From JBBDIM01 sp040880405 (GTDB lineage: Bacteria > Planctomycetota > Planctomycetia > Pirellulales > Pirellulaceae), in contig JBBDIM010000210.1 in the NCBI GenBank assembly GCA_040880405.1, positions 1-58,761 of the forward strand: a DNA stretch of 58,761 nucleotides, read 5' to 3'. The notes under the pieces were generated by a model. It did no database searches. It saw nothing but the letters and a program-made list of their open reading frames with translations, and had not been told where the DNA came from. This document shows positions 35,129-43,389 of the stretch, piece by piece; the first letter of the stretch is position 1, and every line of letters begins with the position of its first letter. Made by a program: the position numbers and the translations under genes.

Positions 35129-35321
35129 AGCACGCGCGGGCGAGTTGTCGGAGGTTGCCTTGAGAAACTTGAGTCGATCTTCAATATTTTGGGGGAATCG
35201 TAGCGATCCCCCTTGATCGGTACAAGAGCAGTCTCTGGGCGGTTTATCTCTTATCTCGCAGGTGCATGAGAGGGTTTGTGCTTCGTGCGCGGTCCCGAGA
35301 AGACGCCGATGTAGTGGGAAC

Positions 35322-35552
35322 GGGGATGAGTTCAATTACAAAGAGTCGGCGGAAAAGAACCCTCATCCGCGGCACCCGTTTTTGAACTTATCCCCGTTCA
35401 AACGCTCCATCCTCAACACGGCAATCTCTCTTCAGTCGACCCACGGGGCGACGACGGATTCACATGCCAAATTTGTACGAGGATAAGTTCAATTACAGGG
35501 ACCGCGGCCAAAACCTCTTGACCTCCGACTCTTTGTAATTGAACTCATCCCC
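35322..35552. repeat. Family I inverted-repeat element with perfect 28-base ends
   Basis: The 28 bases at 35322-35349 (containing GATGAGTTCAATTACAAAG) recur exactly as the complement at 35525-35552. A second pair inside, GAACTTATCC at 35384-35393 and GGATAAGTTC at 35481-35490, is a diverged copy of the same motif. The right edge abuts the stop codon of the oxygenase-like gene at 35560. No coding frame of note. Confidence 0.88.
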
Positions 35553-35559
35553 TCTCCGG

Positions 35560-36384
35560 CTAAGCGGCGGAGCGCACGGTTTTCACCTCGCGGACCAGTT
35601 CCTCGTTCTCGCGGACGAGGTCTGGGTTGCCGTTTTCGGGGTTTTCGTACCAGATGTTTAAAATCGAATCCCGGGGACCGGCGTTGTCCCGGACCTTGGT
35701 CCGGCCGTGCCAGCTTTTTAGCCGCACGGTATTGAGCACCGTGAAGGCATAGAACGCGTTGGGCAAAAACGGCATACTGCGGACTAACTCAAAACCGCGG
35801 GGCTCGCGGAGCCAACTCCCCGGGTTCATGCTGCGGCGATAAAACTCGGTTCCCAGATCTTCCCGCGAGCGATCATTGGGAAGCGCAATCTGCATCGTCA
35901 CCACTTTTCGCCGCGTGTCGGGATGCGGCTTGATCTGATACCCCGAGGTCTCATGAAAGAGGTCCGGGGAGGCAAACCCCGGCAGTTCCGCGGCGTCTTG
36001 CTCCGGCACGCCATACCGGCAGGCCAGCCCCGGGGCCAGCTTGGCGTAAATTGCCCGTTTGAGTTCGACCGCCCCCAAGGCGCTTCGCACCGTGTACCAA
36101 AAGCGGCGGTCATCTTCCGACAGTTTACCGAGCGACGCGTTCTTTAGCGTCAACCGCCGCCGCGTCGTCTCGCCACTTTCCGACTTATGCTTGTCGTAGC
36201 TAAACGGTTCGTAAATTTCAGGATTTGGGAGCCGATCCAGTAGTTCGGCGAACACATCCTGAGGCAGAAACCCCTCGGCGCAAACATGCGGAAACGGATC
36301 GCGCTGAAGCTCGACCGCCTCAATCACCCCCACCAGATGTGCCAGGATACGGGCTCTCAGCCCAAGATCAAAACCAAAGGACAT
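35560..36384 (-). CDS. 2-oxoglutarate/Fe(II) oxygenase-like protein
   Basis: A 274-residue cytoplasmic protein from ATG 36384. The HxD pair of the iron-binding triad is in GYQIKPHPDTRRKVVT, the distal histidine probably in RLKSWHGRTKV, and the 2-oxoglutarate-binding arginine in GPRDSILNIWY, an arrangement seen in prolyl-4-hydroxylase-like (Sm-20-type) enzymes. The N-terminal DPFPHVCAEGFLPQDVF also fits that group. Substrate unknown; small molecules or protein side chains are possible. Confidence 0.72.
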   Translation of the reverse strand: MSFGFDLGLRARILAHLVGVIEAVELQRDPFPHVCAEGFLPQDVFAELLDRLPNPEIYEPFSYDKHKSESGETTRRRLTLKNASLGKLSEDDRRFWYTVRSALGAVELKRAIYAKLAPGLACRYGVPEQDAAELPGFASPDLFHETSGYQIKPHPDTRRKVVTMQIALPNDRSREDLGTEFYRRSMNPGSWLREPRGFELVRSMPFLPNAFYAFTVLNTVRLKSWHGRTKVRDNAGPRDSILNIWYENPENGNPDLVRENEELVREVKTVRSAA

Positions 36385-36486
36385 TGGCAGGCCTCCATGC
36401 GCGCCGGATAACAAACGATCCATCCACCCCGCCATCGGTCGCCTTGCGAAATGTTTCCTGAAACACCTGCAAGGGTGTGTCGAGGC

Positions 36487-37029
36487 TTAAGGCTTTGCTA
36501 GCGGATCGGGGGAAATCACCATGCTCCTCCTACGATCGTCATAATCGCTACAGTTTCTCCAGGGATACTCCCCATAAAACCGCTTGATGAAATGCCGACC
36601 GCTGAGCTGCTGGCAATGTTCTTCCCAGCCGAGCCGACCCATGAGGCGGTCACTGATCCGCAGATTGGAGAGCTCGCAGACCAGGGCTTTGGTGCGGCGG
36701 ATTTCGGCGACCTGATCTAAAACCTCTAGGCCACGGTGAATCGTGCTCCAGCGGGTCTGCGCGGGGGAAACGATATAGGCCAGCGTCAGAAAACCGGGCG
36801 CGGTCAGCGGGGCGTTGTAGTAGAGCCAGCAGCGGTCCCCAGCAATACGGCCATGGGCCCAGCGGCTCCAGGTGGCCAGTTCCAAGCGGGAAATCCATTT
36901 CGGCCAAGGGCGAAAGCGAATCGCCTGAAACTTCCCCTCGGCGATTTCGATCACGCCATACCGCTTCCTCCGCACGACATCGGTCTGCCGCGAAAGGTCG
37001 GTCACAGTGGGAAAAAGTGGCGCTAGCAT
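36487..37029 (-). CDS. Hypothetical protein, possible GNAT-like fold
   Basis: A 180-residue protein from ATG 37029. I do not recognise a named family. The middle has a strand-rich segment (RYGVIEIAEGKFQAIRFRPW, GFLTLAYIVSPAQTRW) followed by CELSNLRISDRLMGRLGWEE and GRHFIKRFYGEYPW, which is weakly like an acetyltransferase with the acceptor-side C-terminus. No signal peptide or membrane helix. It is followed at 36384 by the oxygenase-like gene on the same strand, 103 bases away, so the two may be cotranscribed. Confidence 0.6.
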   Translation of the reverse strand: MLAPLFPTVTDLSRQTDVVRRKRYGVIEIAEGKFQAIRFRPWPKWISRLELATWSRWAHGRIAGDRCWLYYNAPLTAPGFLTLAYIVSPAQTRWSTIHRGLEVLDQVAEIRRTKALVCELSNLRISDRLMGRLGWEEHCQQLSGRHFIKRFYGEYPWRNCSDYDDRRRSMVISPDPLAKP

Positions 37030-37084
37030 GGCGAAAAAAACCTCGCCACTAGCCTAGCTCACACTCGCGAATGTGCCGGAAAGT

Positions 37085-38371
37085 TCATTCTCGATAAATC
37101 AAATTCCATTTAATCCACCCCCAAATCGCGAGCATCACCCCCAACACCAACGGCAACGAGAGGAACAACGCGGGCAGCCAACCCCCCAGTTGCAGGATCG
37201 GCCCATACTGCTGCCAGAAGTGCCCCCAACCCAAAATGACCGCTAAGGTCGCCATGCACAAATAAGGGCCGAAGGCTAGGTAGGCGTCGCCGGTCATCAA
37301 CCAGCGAATCACGGCGAAGACACACGCGATGCAGGGTGCCAGAAAGAAAATTACGGTGACCGGCTGCCACCCCACATACACGCCAATCATCGCCATCAAG
37401 GTGACATCGCCAAAGCCCATCGCCTCTTTGCCCATCGCCACGCCGGCCGCAATCCGAACGAGCCAAATGAGCATTCCGCCGAAGCCCATTCCCAGCAGGC
37501 CGGTTAGCACCGCCTGCCAAGACACAGTGCCGCACCATAACCAAACGGCACCCACCAGCACCCACAGCAGCAGCAGCAACCCAAGATAAAACCAGTTTAG
37601 CGCATATCGCCGAAAACTCCCGACCCAAATCCGAATCGCCTTGTTGAAACTGCCCCGTAGCCACACAATCTTCGGCGCGATCGCCAACCACCAAAGACTT
37701 ACCAACAACAGGCCGAGCCCTAAACCCCACGGCCCGTTGTATGGCTCGTACCAGGGAGCCGGCGTGGTCGCCAGCATCGGCGCGGCCACCACCTGAAAAC
37801 TGGGATCGACATGCCGCTCGAACCCGGTTTGGTAGAACAGCGGCGGTTCCGGAATCGGCAAAGCGGACTGTGGCAGCCAGGCGCACAGTAGCAATCCGAG
37901 CAACAGCCCCGGCACGGTCACCTGATCCGGAATGATCCGGGTATCAAAGTCGATAAACGTGGCAATCACCATCAGCGCGACCAGCACCGAAAACCGCAGG
38001 AAAAACCCATGCAGCACCAGTGCGTCAGGCGAGACGCCGATCACCTGGGGCAGTTGCCCCCCAGTAATCGAGAAGTGATAAAACCAGGCCAGGAAAAAAC
38101 CCATTCCCAGTTCAATCAAGAGTGGCTGAACCCAATAGGCGGTCGGGTGGAGCGCGGACTCGCGGCTAATCGTCAACCAGCCGAAGACCGGGATGCGGTC
38201 GTACCACTGCCTCGGCGGCGCGCCTTCCAAGGGTGGTGTCCAGGGGTCACGATTCAGCGGATGCCACGTCCAGCGGTAGATCGCGCGGTTCAGTTGCCCC
38301 GCGAGGGTCACGCCAACCAGGAACAGGACAATCAGTCGCACCGGCAGAGAAAGCTCAAGCCACCAATCCAC
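37085..38371 (-). CDS. Prepilin peptidase (A24 family), type IV leader peptidase
   Basis: Membrane aspartyl peptidase that cleaves prepilin-type leaders such as that of DUF1559 proteins. The two catalytic aspartates are in IATFIDFDTRIIPDQVT and MGFGDVTLMAMIGVYVGW (the GxGD motif). The 428-residue protein has many hydrophobic helices and a large loop between the two motifs. The zinc-type cysteines of the PilD N-terminal domain are missing; the corresponding region reads YDRIPVFGWLTI. GTG 38371 starts 4 bases after the aroK stop with AAGG upstream, so the two genes are coupled; an earlier in-frame start would overlap aroK. Confidence 0.88.
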   Translation of the reverse strand: MDWWLELSLPVRLIVLFLVGVTLAGQLNRAIYRWTWHPLNRDPWTPPLEGAPPRQWYDRIPVFGWLTISRESALHPTAYWVQPLLIELGMGFFLAWFYHFSITGGQLPQVIGVSPDALVLHGFFLRFSVLVALMVIATFIDFDTRIIPDQVTVPGLLLGLLLCAWLPQSALPIPEPPLFYQTGFERHVDPSFQVVAAPMLATTPAPWYEPYNGPWGLGLGLLLVSLWWLAIAPKIVWLRGSFNKAIRIWVGSFRRYALNWFYLGLLLLLWVLVGAVWLWCGTVSWQAVLTGLLGMGFGGMLIWLVRIAAGVAMGKEAMGFGDVTLMAMIGVYVGWQPVTVIFFLAPCIACVFAVIRWLMTGDAYLAFGPYLCMATLAVILGWGHFWQQYGPILQLGGWLPALFLSLPLVLGVMLAIWGWIKWNLIYRE

Positions 38372-38375
38372 AGCA

Positions 38376-38927
38376 TCATCCTTGATTGAGGTATTGGGGC
38401 GGAACGCTTTGCACGATATGACCCACCACCGTTTCCGGCGGCAGATCATCGGTCGCAACCATCGCCGCGGCGCACGCGCGGTAAAGCGGCTGCCGCTCTT
38501 CCAGCAGCCGCGCCACTTCCTCTTCCGCCGGCAAGTCGGTCAGGCGAGGCCGCTGCTGGGCCGATTTCTCATCTTCGCGCAGTCGCTCGCAAATCGTCTC
38601 CGGCGTGGCGGTCAGCCACACGACGTGGCAGGTGCCTTGCAACGCCGCTCGATTCTCCGCCCGCAGGATCGCCCCGCCACCCAAACTAAGCACCGCTTGC
38701 GGAAGCGTGACCAGGTCCTTCACCACCCGGGCCTCAACCTCTCGGAAATAGGGCTCCCCTTCGGTCGCGAAGATCTCGGCGATGCTCCGACCTTCCGTCC
38801 GCTGGATCTCGACATCGGCGTCGACGAATTGCCAGGCGGAACCGGTCACCCAGGTAAGCTCCAGCGCCAATAACCGACCGACCAAGCTCTTGCCCGTGCC
38901 GCGATACCCGATCAGGGCGATATTCAT
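38376..38927 (-). CDS. aroK: Shikimate kinase
   Basis: Phosphorylates shikimate in aromatic amino acid synthesis. The 183-residue protein has the Walker A NIALIGYRGTGKSLVGRLLA (a GYRGTGKS variant of the common GxxGxGKS), the shikimate-binding Asp and Arg in FVDADVEIQ and FREVEARVV, the VLSLGGGAILRAENR strand, and the lid region EDEKSAQQRPRLTD. ATG 38927 is used. It is upstream of the prepilin peptidase gene with 4-base spacing. The aroDE fusion lies 600 bases upstream on the same strand, separated by repeats. Confidence 0.93.
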   Translation of the reverse strand: MNIALIGYRGTGKSLVGRLLALELTWVTGSAWQFVDADVEIQRTEGRSIAEIFATEGEPYFREVEARVVKDLVTLPQAVLSLGGGAILRAENRAALQGTCHVVWLTATPETICERLREDEKSAQQRPRLTDLPAEEEVARLLEERQPLYRACAAAMVATDDLPPETVVGHIVQSVPPQYLNQG

Positions 38928-38968
38928 AAGGTTGATGCTCATGGAGAACTTCAAAGTTTAACGGGATG

Positions 38969-39048
38969 GAAACGCAGAGGCGCGGAGAACGCAGAGGGAG
39001 TCCTTCCACGCAGTTTTCGTCTCTGCGATCTCCGCGCCTCCGCGTTTC
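38969..39048. repeat. Family D inverted-repeat element (GCAGAGGCGCGGAG type)
   Basis: Left arm 38969-38996 (starting GAAACGCAGAGGCGCGGAG) and right arm 39021-39048 (ending CGCGCCTCCGCGTTTC) are complementary at 26 of 28 positions around a 24-base spacer. The left arm reappears at the right end of the window (58718-58733). Confidence 0.8.
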
Positions 39049-39121
39049 AAATTCTTTAACTTCGACCATCATTCTCCGGACGCTGCTTCGTGTCTTGATG
39101 GGATTAAAAGTCGCTCTTTAA

Positions 39122-39264
39122 ATCTCTCGCAAAGCCGCCAAGACGCAAAGGGGTTTAATTTCGCAGATCTTGATATTTCTCGTCGCTTCCAGGCAATGAT
39201 CTAATCAGAAAACCTACACCCCCGATCGACTCTCCTCTTTGCGGCTTTGCGCCTTTGCGAGAGA
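39122..39264. repeat. Family E inverted-repeat element (CTCGCAAAG type) around the shared core
   Basis: Left arm near 39122 reads CTCTCGCAAAGCCGCCAAGA and the right arm ending near 39264 is an imperfect complement ending TTTGCGAGAGA. The interior 39168-39214 (CTTGATATTTCTCGTCGCTT, CCAGGCAATGAT, AAAACCT) is nearly the same as 57743-57790, where different arms are present. Confidence 0.78.
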
Positions 39265-39370
39265 AATTCTGTCTTAAAACCGATGCAAGACCGCCAAGCG
39301 GCCTTGATCGAACGCGGATCGCACTGATCACGCTCTTCAGATTTTGGTTGCGGCCAAAGGCCGCGCTGGG

Positions 39371-39429
39371 ATATCAGTGTCATCTGTGGTTAAATTTTTT
39401 GAACCACGGATGACACCGATAGCACGGAT
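39371..39429. repeat. Family F inverted-repeat (ACCACGGATNACACCGAT type)
   Basis: ATATCAGTGTCATCTGTGGTT at 39371-39391 faces an approximate complement starting AACCACGGATGACACCGAT at 39402. The motif ACCACGGAT.ACACCGAT..CACGGAT also forms the inner arms of the element at 43203-43299. Confidence 0.72.
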
Positions 39430-39527
39430 AACAGTGGTAGGTCTTTTAGCAATAAGCAGCGATCGTCTTTCAACCCCTATCGGAGTTAGGAGCAATCGAA
39501 AAAAGGGAAGTTGTTTTTCGTTCTCTC

Positions 39528-41009
39528 CTAGCTCGGCCGAACGGCGGCCGTGATGCGTTTCAGTTCGGTCCGCATCAAATCGCGCGAGATCTCCTCGCCG
39601 GTGAACCACTTGAACTGAAGCGCCGCCTGCCGCACGAACATCTCGACCCCGGTCACCACCTTGGCCTGTTTTTCCCGCGCCTCCTTAATCAGGAGCGTCT
39701 GTTCCGGATTGTAGACCGTATCGAAGACCACCATCGAGGCCTTCAACCACTCTTTGGGAAAGGGGGATTCGTTCACATTGGGGTGCATCCCCAGGGGCGT
39801 TCCGTTGACCAAGATCTGCGGCCCGACCGATCCCCGTTCGTTCCAGGGAATATTGCGGCACTTGAGCCGCTCGGCGAGGGCCTCCGCCTTTTCCGGGGTC
39901 CGGCCGCTGATTACCACATCAGCCCCGCGCTGCTTCAAGGTCCAGGCAATCGCCCGTGCGACTCCGCCACTTCCCAGCACCAACACCACCTTGCTGGTCA
40001 GATCGGCTCCGGTCCCCAAGACCGACTCTAAACTCTCCATCGCCCCTTGGCTGTCGGTGTTGTAGCCGGAAGGGCCTTGCTCGTCGAACACGATCGTGTT
40101 GGTCGCCCCCACCCCCTGCACGATCGCATCCGACCGTTTGAGCAGAGGCACCGCGTTCTCCTTGTGCGGAATGGTGACGCTCAGCCCCTGAATCCCCAAC
40201 GCGGGGCAATCCTCCTCCAGGAACGATTGCAGATGTTCCCGCGGCACTCGAAACGGCAGGTAACAAGCGTCGAGCCCTCGGTCGATGAAGGCGGCGTTAT
40301 GAAGCTGCGGGCTCAGGCTATGCCCGACCGGATCGGCCACCACCCCAAACAGTTTGGTCGCGTCGCTGATCTTTTCATACCGATACACCTCCAGCATCTG
40401 CTTGAAACCGATTTGCCCCGGGGCCATCGTCCGCTCGTTCGAGCTCGTGGCAAACGTAAACGGAACACCCGCGCGGCCACCGAGCAGCCGCGACGGCATC
40501 CCCATCTCCCCCATGCAGAGCCCCAAGGTCGAGACGTCCGACTCTTCGACCAGCTTCAGCATCCGGACGTTATCGTGGGGCGAATTGGCCATCGTCGCCA
40601 GTTTGACAATGTCCGGATCGTACTGCTTCATCCGCGCATGGATCGCGCCCAAATCGGCCGGGGTCTCGCGGAAGTTGTGGTAGCTGATAACCCGCTTGGT
40701 CTTGCCATAGCGGGGAATGTTCTCGGCGATATCCTCCTCGATATCGACGTAGTCGGCCCCTTCGACCACCGCCGTCCGCAGCATCATTTGACGTTCCGTC
40801 TCATCGCCCGACCATCGGCCACCATCCCGTTCGCGGCGACAGGTGACGATCACCGGCCCCGCGCGGTTGTCGAGCAGGCGTTTCAGCTTGACCGGCCCGG
40901 TGATGTAGTCGAGCCGCAATTCACACAGCTCAATCCCCTGCTCCACCAGGAACTTGTGCTCGGCGATCATATGCTTATGCCGACCGCGGCCAATGCTGAC
41001 ACATATCAT
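39528..41009 (-). CDS. aroDE: Fused type I 3-dehydroquinate dehydratase / shikimate dehydrogenase
   Basis: Two consecutive shikimate-pathway steps in one 493-residue protein. The N-terminal half (about 1-215) is AroD: ELCELRLDYITG, the Schiff-base system VISYHNF and DIVKLATMANSPHD with the catalytic lysine. The C-terminal half is AroE: DPVGHSLSPQLHN, SVTIPHKENAVPLL with the catalytic Lys, GYNTDSQGAMESLES, LVLGSGGVARAIAWTLKQRG for NADP, and EMFVRQAALQFKWFTGEE. ATG 41009 is used; GTG 41018 is possible. With aroK nearby it covers steps 3-5. Such fusions are known from plants and some bacteria. Confidence 0.95.
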   Translation of the reverse strand: MICVSIGRGRHKHMIAEHKFLVEQGIELCELRLDYITGPVKLKRLLDNRAGPVIVTCRRERDGGRWSGDETERQMMLRTAVVEGADYVDIEEDIAENIPRYGKTKRVISYHNFRETPADLGAIHARMKQYDPDIVKLATMANSPHDNVRMLKLVEESDVSTLGLCMGEMGMPSRLLGGRAGVPFTFATSSNERTMAPGQIGFKQMLEVYRYEKISDATKLFGVVADPVGHSLSPQLHNAAFIDRGLDACYLPFRVPREHLQSFLEEDCPALGIQGLSVTIPHKENAVPLLKRSDAIVQGVGATNTIVFDEQGPSGYNTDSQGAMESLESVLGTGADLTSKVVLVLGSGGVARAIAWTLKQRGADVVISGRTPEKAEALAERLKCRNIPWNERGSVGPQILVNGTPLGMHPNVNESPFPKEWLKASMVVFDTVYNPEQTLLIKEAREKQAKVVTGVEMFVRQAALQFKWFTGEEISRDLMRTELKRITAAVRPS

Positions 41010-41110
41010 AGGGAACACATCAAAAGGAAAAGGGATTGAATTGAATTGGATTGGATGAGCGAAACGACCACTTCAGACGCTACCCTAGGCGGTAAACACA
41101 ACCCTATAGT

Positions 41111-43063
41111 CTAAATCCGCTGGAACCGCCGGTCGAGTTCCTCATTCGTAAACACGAGCGCCGTGGGACGGCCATGCGGACAATGATGGGCATCCTGACA
41201 CAGATGCCGCAGCTCCAACAGGGCATCGATCTCCTCGGTCGAGAGCCGATCCCCCGCCTTCACGGCCGCTTTGCACGACATCATGTGGAGCAAATCATCC
41301 AGTAAATCGCGGGAATCGGGCTGTTTACCACCCTCCAGCAGGTGATCGATCATTTCCCGCACAATCTCCTGCGGTCGCTTCCGATCGAGCATCGCGGGGT
41401 AGCCCCGCACTAGGAAGGTATCACCCCCAAACGGTTCCAGCTCGATCCCGATTTTCTGAAATAATTCCACCGCCCCCTCCACCGCCGCATACTCCGCCGG
41501 GGAAAGATTGAGCGTTTCCGGAACCAACAGCCGCTGGGTCTCTAGCCGCTGGGCCAACACCTTTTCGCGGATCTCCTCATACAATATGCGTTCATGCAGG
41601 GCATGTTGGTCGATGATCACCATCCCCTCGTCGGTCTCGGCAATCAGGTACCGATTGTGCAGTTGAATCCCCCGCTGCTCTCGGCCGACCCCATGCCGTG
41701 GCGGCCCGGACTGGGAACCTTCTCCGGCTTGCGCCGGATCGATCCGATGGGTGGTCCCCGGCTCCTGCCCCGCGAACGGTTCTCCCCGGTCGTCCGCGGC
41801 CCGCGAGAGGACGTCGTCCCGATTGAACTTCGTCAACTCGAGCGGCGGGTAGCGCGGGGAACGGAAATCGAGCTCGAAATCGGTTTGCGACTTGCCGCGC
41901 GGTGATCCGCCGCCTGAACCCCCCCCCGCGGGTCCGCGGTTCTCGGCATCCTCCGGTACCGCCCCTTTGGCCCACGCCACCAGCTCATTCCGCAAGGCCG
42001 CAGCCGAGCCACTATCGTGGGCCTTGGGAATCGCGTCGGCCGTTTCGCCACTTGCTCCGTACGTCGCGGTCAAGTCGCTGCTGAGAAACTGCGTCCGCAA
42101 GGTCCCCAGCATTTGGCTATAGATCCGACCACTATCCTGAAAGCGGACCTCCAGCTTCGTCGGATGGACGTTCACATCGACCATATCCGGCGGCATCCGC
42201 AGCCGCAGAAAGGCGATCGGGTAGCGGCCGGTCAACAGGAGTCCCCGGTACGCCTCACCCAGGGCATGCTGGAGGGCGCGGTCGCGGATATGGCGACCGT
42301 TCAAGAACAGGTACTGCATCCGATTGTTCGAGCGGCTGAACCGTGGGTTGCCGACATACCCGACCAACTCTACCTGGCCATCGCCACTGGAGACCTCAAT
42401 CAGGTTCTCGGCGATTTCCTGTCCACAGAAAATCCCGATCCGCTCCTTCAAGTCGTGGTTGGCCGGCAGGTCGTACACCTGACGATTGCCATGCTGGAGC
42501 GTGAAATGGATTTGTGGATGCGCCAGCGCGATCCGCGTCAGCGCCTCGCTGATATGGCCGAACTCGGTTTGCGTGGTCCGCATAAACTTTTTGCGAACCG
42601 GGGTGTTAAAGAACAGGTTCCGCACCTCGATCGTCGTCCCCACGGGGCAACCGCAGGGTCCGTTTTCGACCATCTGCCCGCCGTTGATCGCCATCTCCGC
42701 CCCGGCGTCACTCTCCGGGGTCCGGCTGCGGAGGCGGAAGTGGCTGATCTCGGCGACCGAAGCGAGCGCTTCGCCCCGAAACCCCAACGTCTGAACCTGA
42801 AACAGATCGTCGGCCGAAACAATCTTGCTGGTCGCGTGCGAAGCGACCGCCAACGTCAACTGCTCCGCCGCGATCCCGCACCCATTGTCGGCGATCCGGA
42901 TCAGTTCCCCCCCACCCTGCTCCACCGTCACATCAATCCGAGTCGCCCCGGCATCGACCGAGTTCTCAACCAGCTCCTTCACCACACTGGCCGGACGCTC
43001 GATCACCTCACCGGCGGCGATCTTATTCACGACGCTGGTCGGTAGCTGCTGAATATTTGGCAT
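41111..43063 (-). CDS. mutL: DNA mismatch repair protein MutL, endonuclease type
   Basis: A 650-residue GHL ATPase. The N-terminal ATPase has KIAAGEVIERPASVVKELVE, IRIADNGCGIAAEQL and VQTLGFRGEALASVAEI. A low-complexity linker rich in Gly, Pro and Asp follows (GPAGGGSGGGSPRGK). The C-terminal dimerisation domain carries the endonuclease motif as DQHALHERILYE, plus SCKAAVKAGD and CPHGRPT, so it should nick DNA itself, as in organisms without MutH. ATG 43063 begins MPNIQQLPTSVVNKIAAGEV; the open frame further upstream crosses a repeat. mutS is not in the window. Confidence 0.95.
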   Translation of the reverse strand: MPNIQQLPTSVVNKIAAGEVIERPASVVKELVENSVDAGATRIDVTVEQGGGELIRIADNGCGIAAEQLTLAVASHATSKIVSADDLFQVQTLGFRGEALASVAEISHFRLRSRTPESDAGAEMAINGGQMVENGPCGCPVGTTIEVRNLFFNTPVRKKFMRTTQTEFGHISEALTRIALAHPQIHFTLQHGNRQVYDLPANHDLKERIGIFCGQEIAENLIEVSSGDGQVELVGYVGNPRFSRSNNRMQYLFLNGRHIRDRALQHALGEAYRGLLLTGRYPIAFLRLRMPPDMVDVNVHPTKLEVRFQDSGRIYSQMLGTLRTQFLSSDLTATYGASGETADAIPKAHDSGSAAALRNELVAWAKGAVPEDAENRGPAGGGSGGGSPRGKSQTDFELDFRSPRYPPLELTKFNRDDVLSRAADDRGEPFAGQEPGTTHRIDPAQAGEGSQSGPPRHGVGREQRGIQLHNRYLIAETDEGMVIIDQHALHERILYEEIREKVLAQRLETQRLLVPETLNLSPAEYAAVEGAVELFQKIGIELEPFGGDTFLVRGYPAMLDRKRPQEIVREMIDHLLEGGKQPDSRDLLDDLLHMMSCKAAVKAGDRLSTEEIDALLELRHLCQDAHHCPHGRPTALVFTNEELDRRFQRI

Positions 43064-43172
43064 CCGATGCCTCGCTTGCAATAGGAAAGTATGCGGCGGT
43101 GTGGTGTGATGGTTTATGGTGAGCGACGAGCCGAAACCGACAACCAGCGTGTTAGCATTATTAAAAAGGGAG

Positions 43173-43344
43173 TTAGCCACAGAGGACACAGAGACGGTTT
43201 TTAACCACGGATTACACCGATACCACGGATGAAATCGCAAGCGGCTTTCACGTTGCCACGTGAGTTTCCTTATCCGTGAGATCCGTGCAATCCGTGGTTC
43301 GTCTCCTTCCGTCTCTCTGTGATCTCTGTGCCCTCTGTGGCTAA
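43173..43344. repeat. Nested repeat: family C arms around family F arms
   Basis: Outer arms, family C: TTAGCCACAGAGGACACAGA from 43173 and the complement ending CCTCTGTGGCTAA at 43344. Inner arms, family F: AACCACGGATTACACCGAT at 43203 and its imperfect complement ending ATCCGTGGTT at 43299. The inner element therefore lies symmetrically inside the outer one. It fills the mutL upstream region. Confidence 0.82.
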
Positions 43345-43389
43345 AAAACTGCTCTTAAAATCGTCCTCATTTCGCCATGTTTCTCTCTG

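Noticed and set aside
41892..43052. Long plus-strand frames opposite mutL, pnp (46156-48309) and the NtrC-type gene
   Set aside because: GC-rich third positions keep the opposite strand open; the minus-strand products are clear family members.
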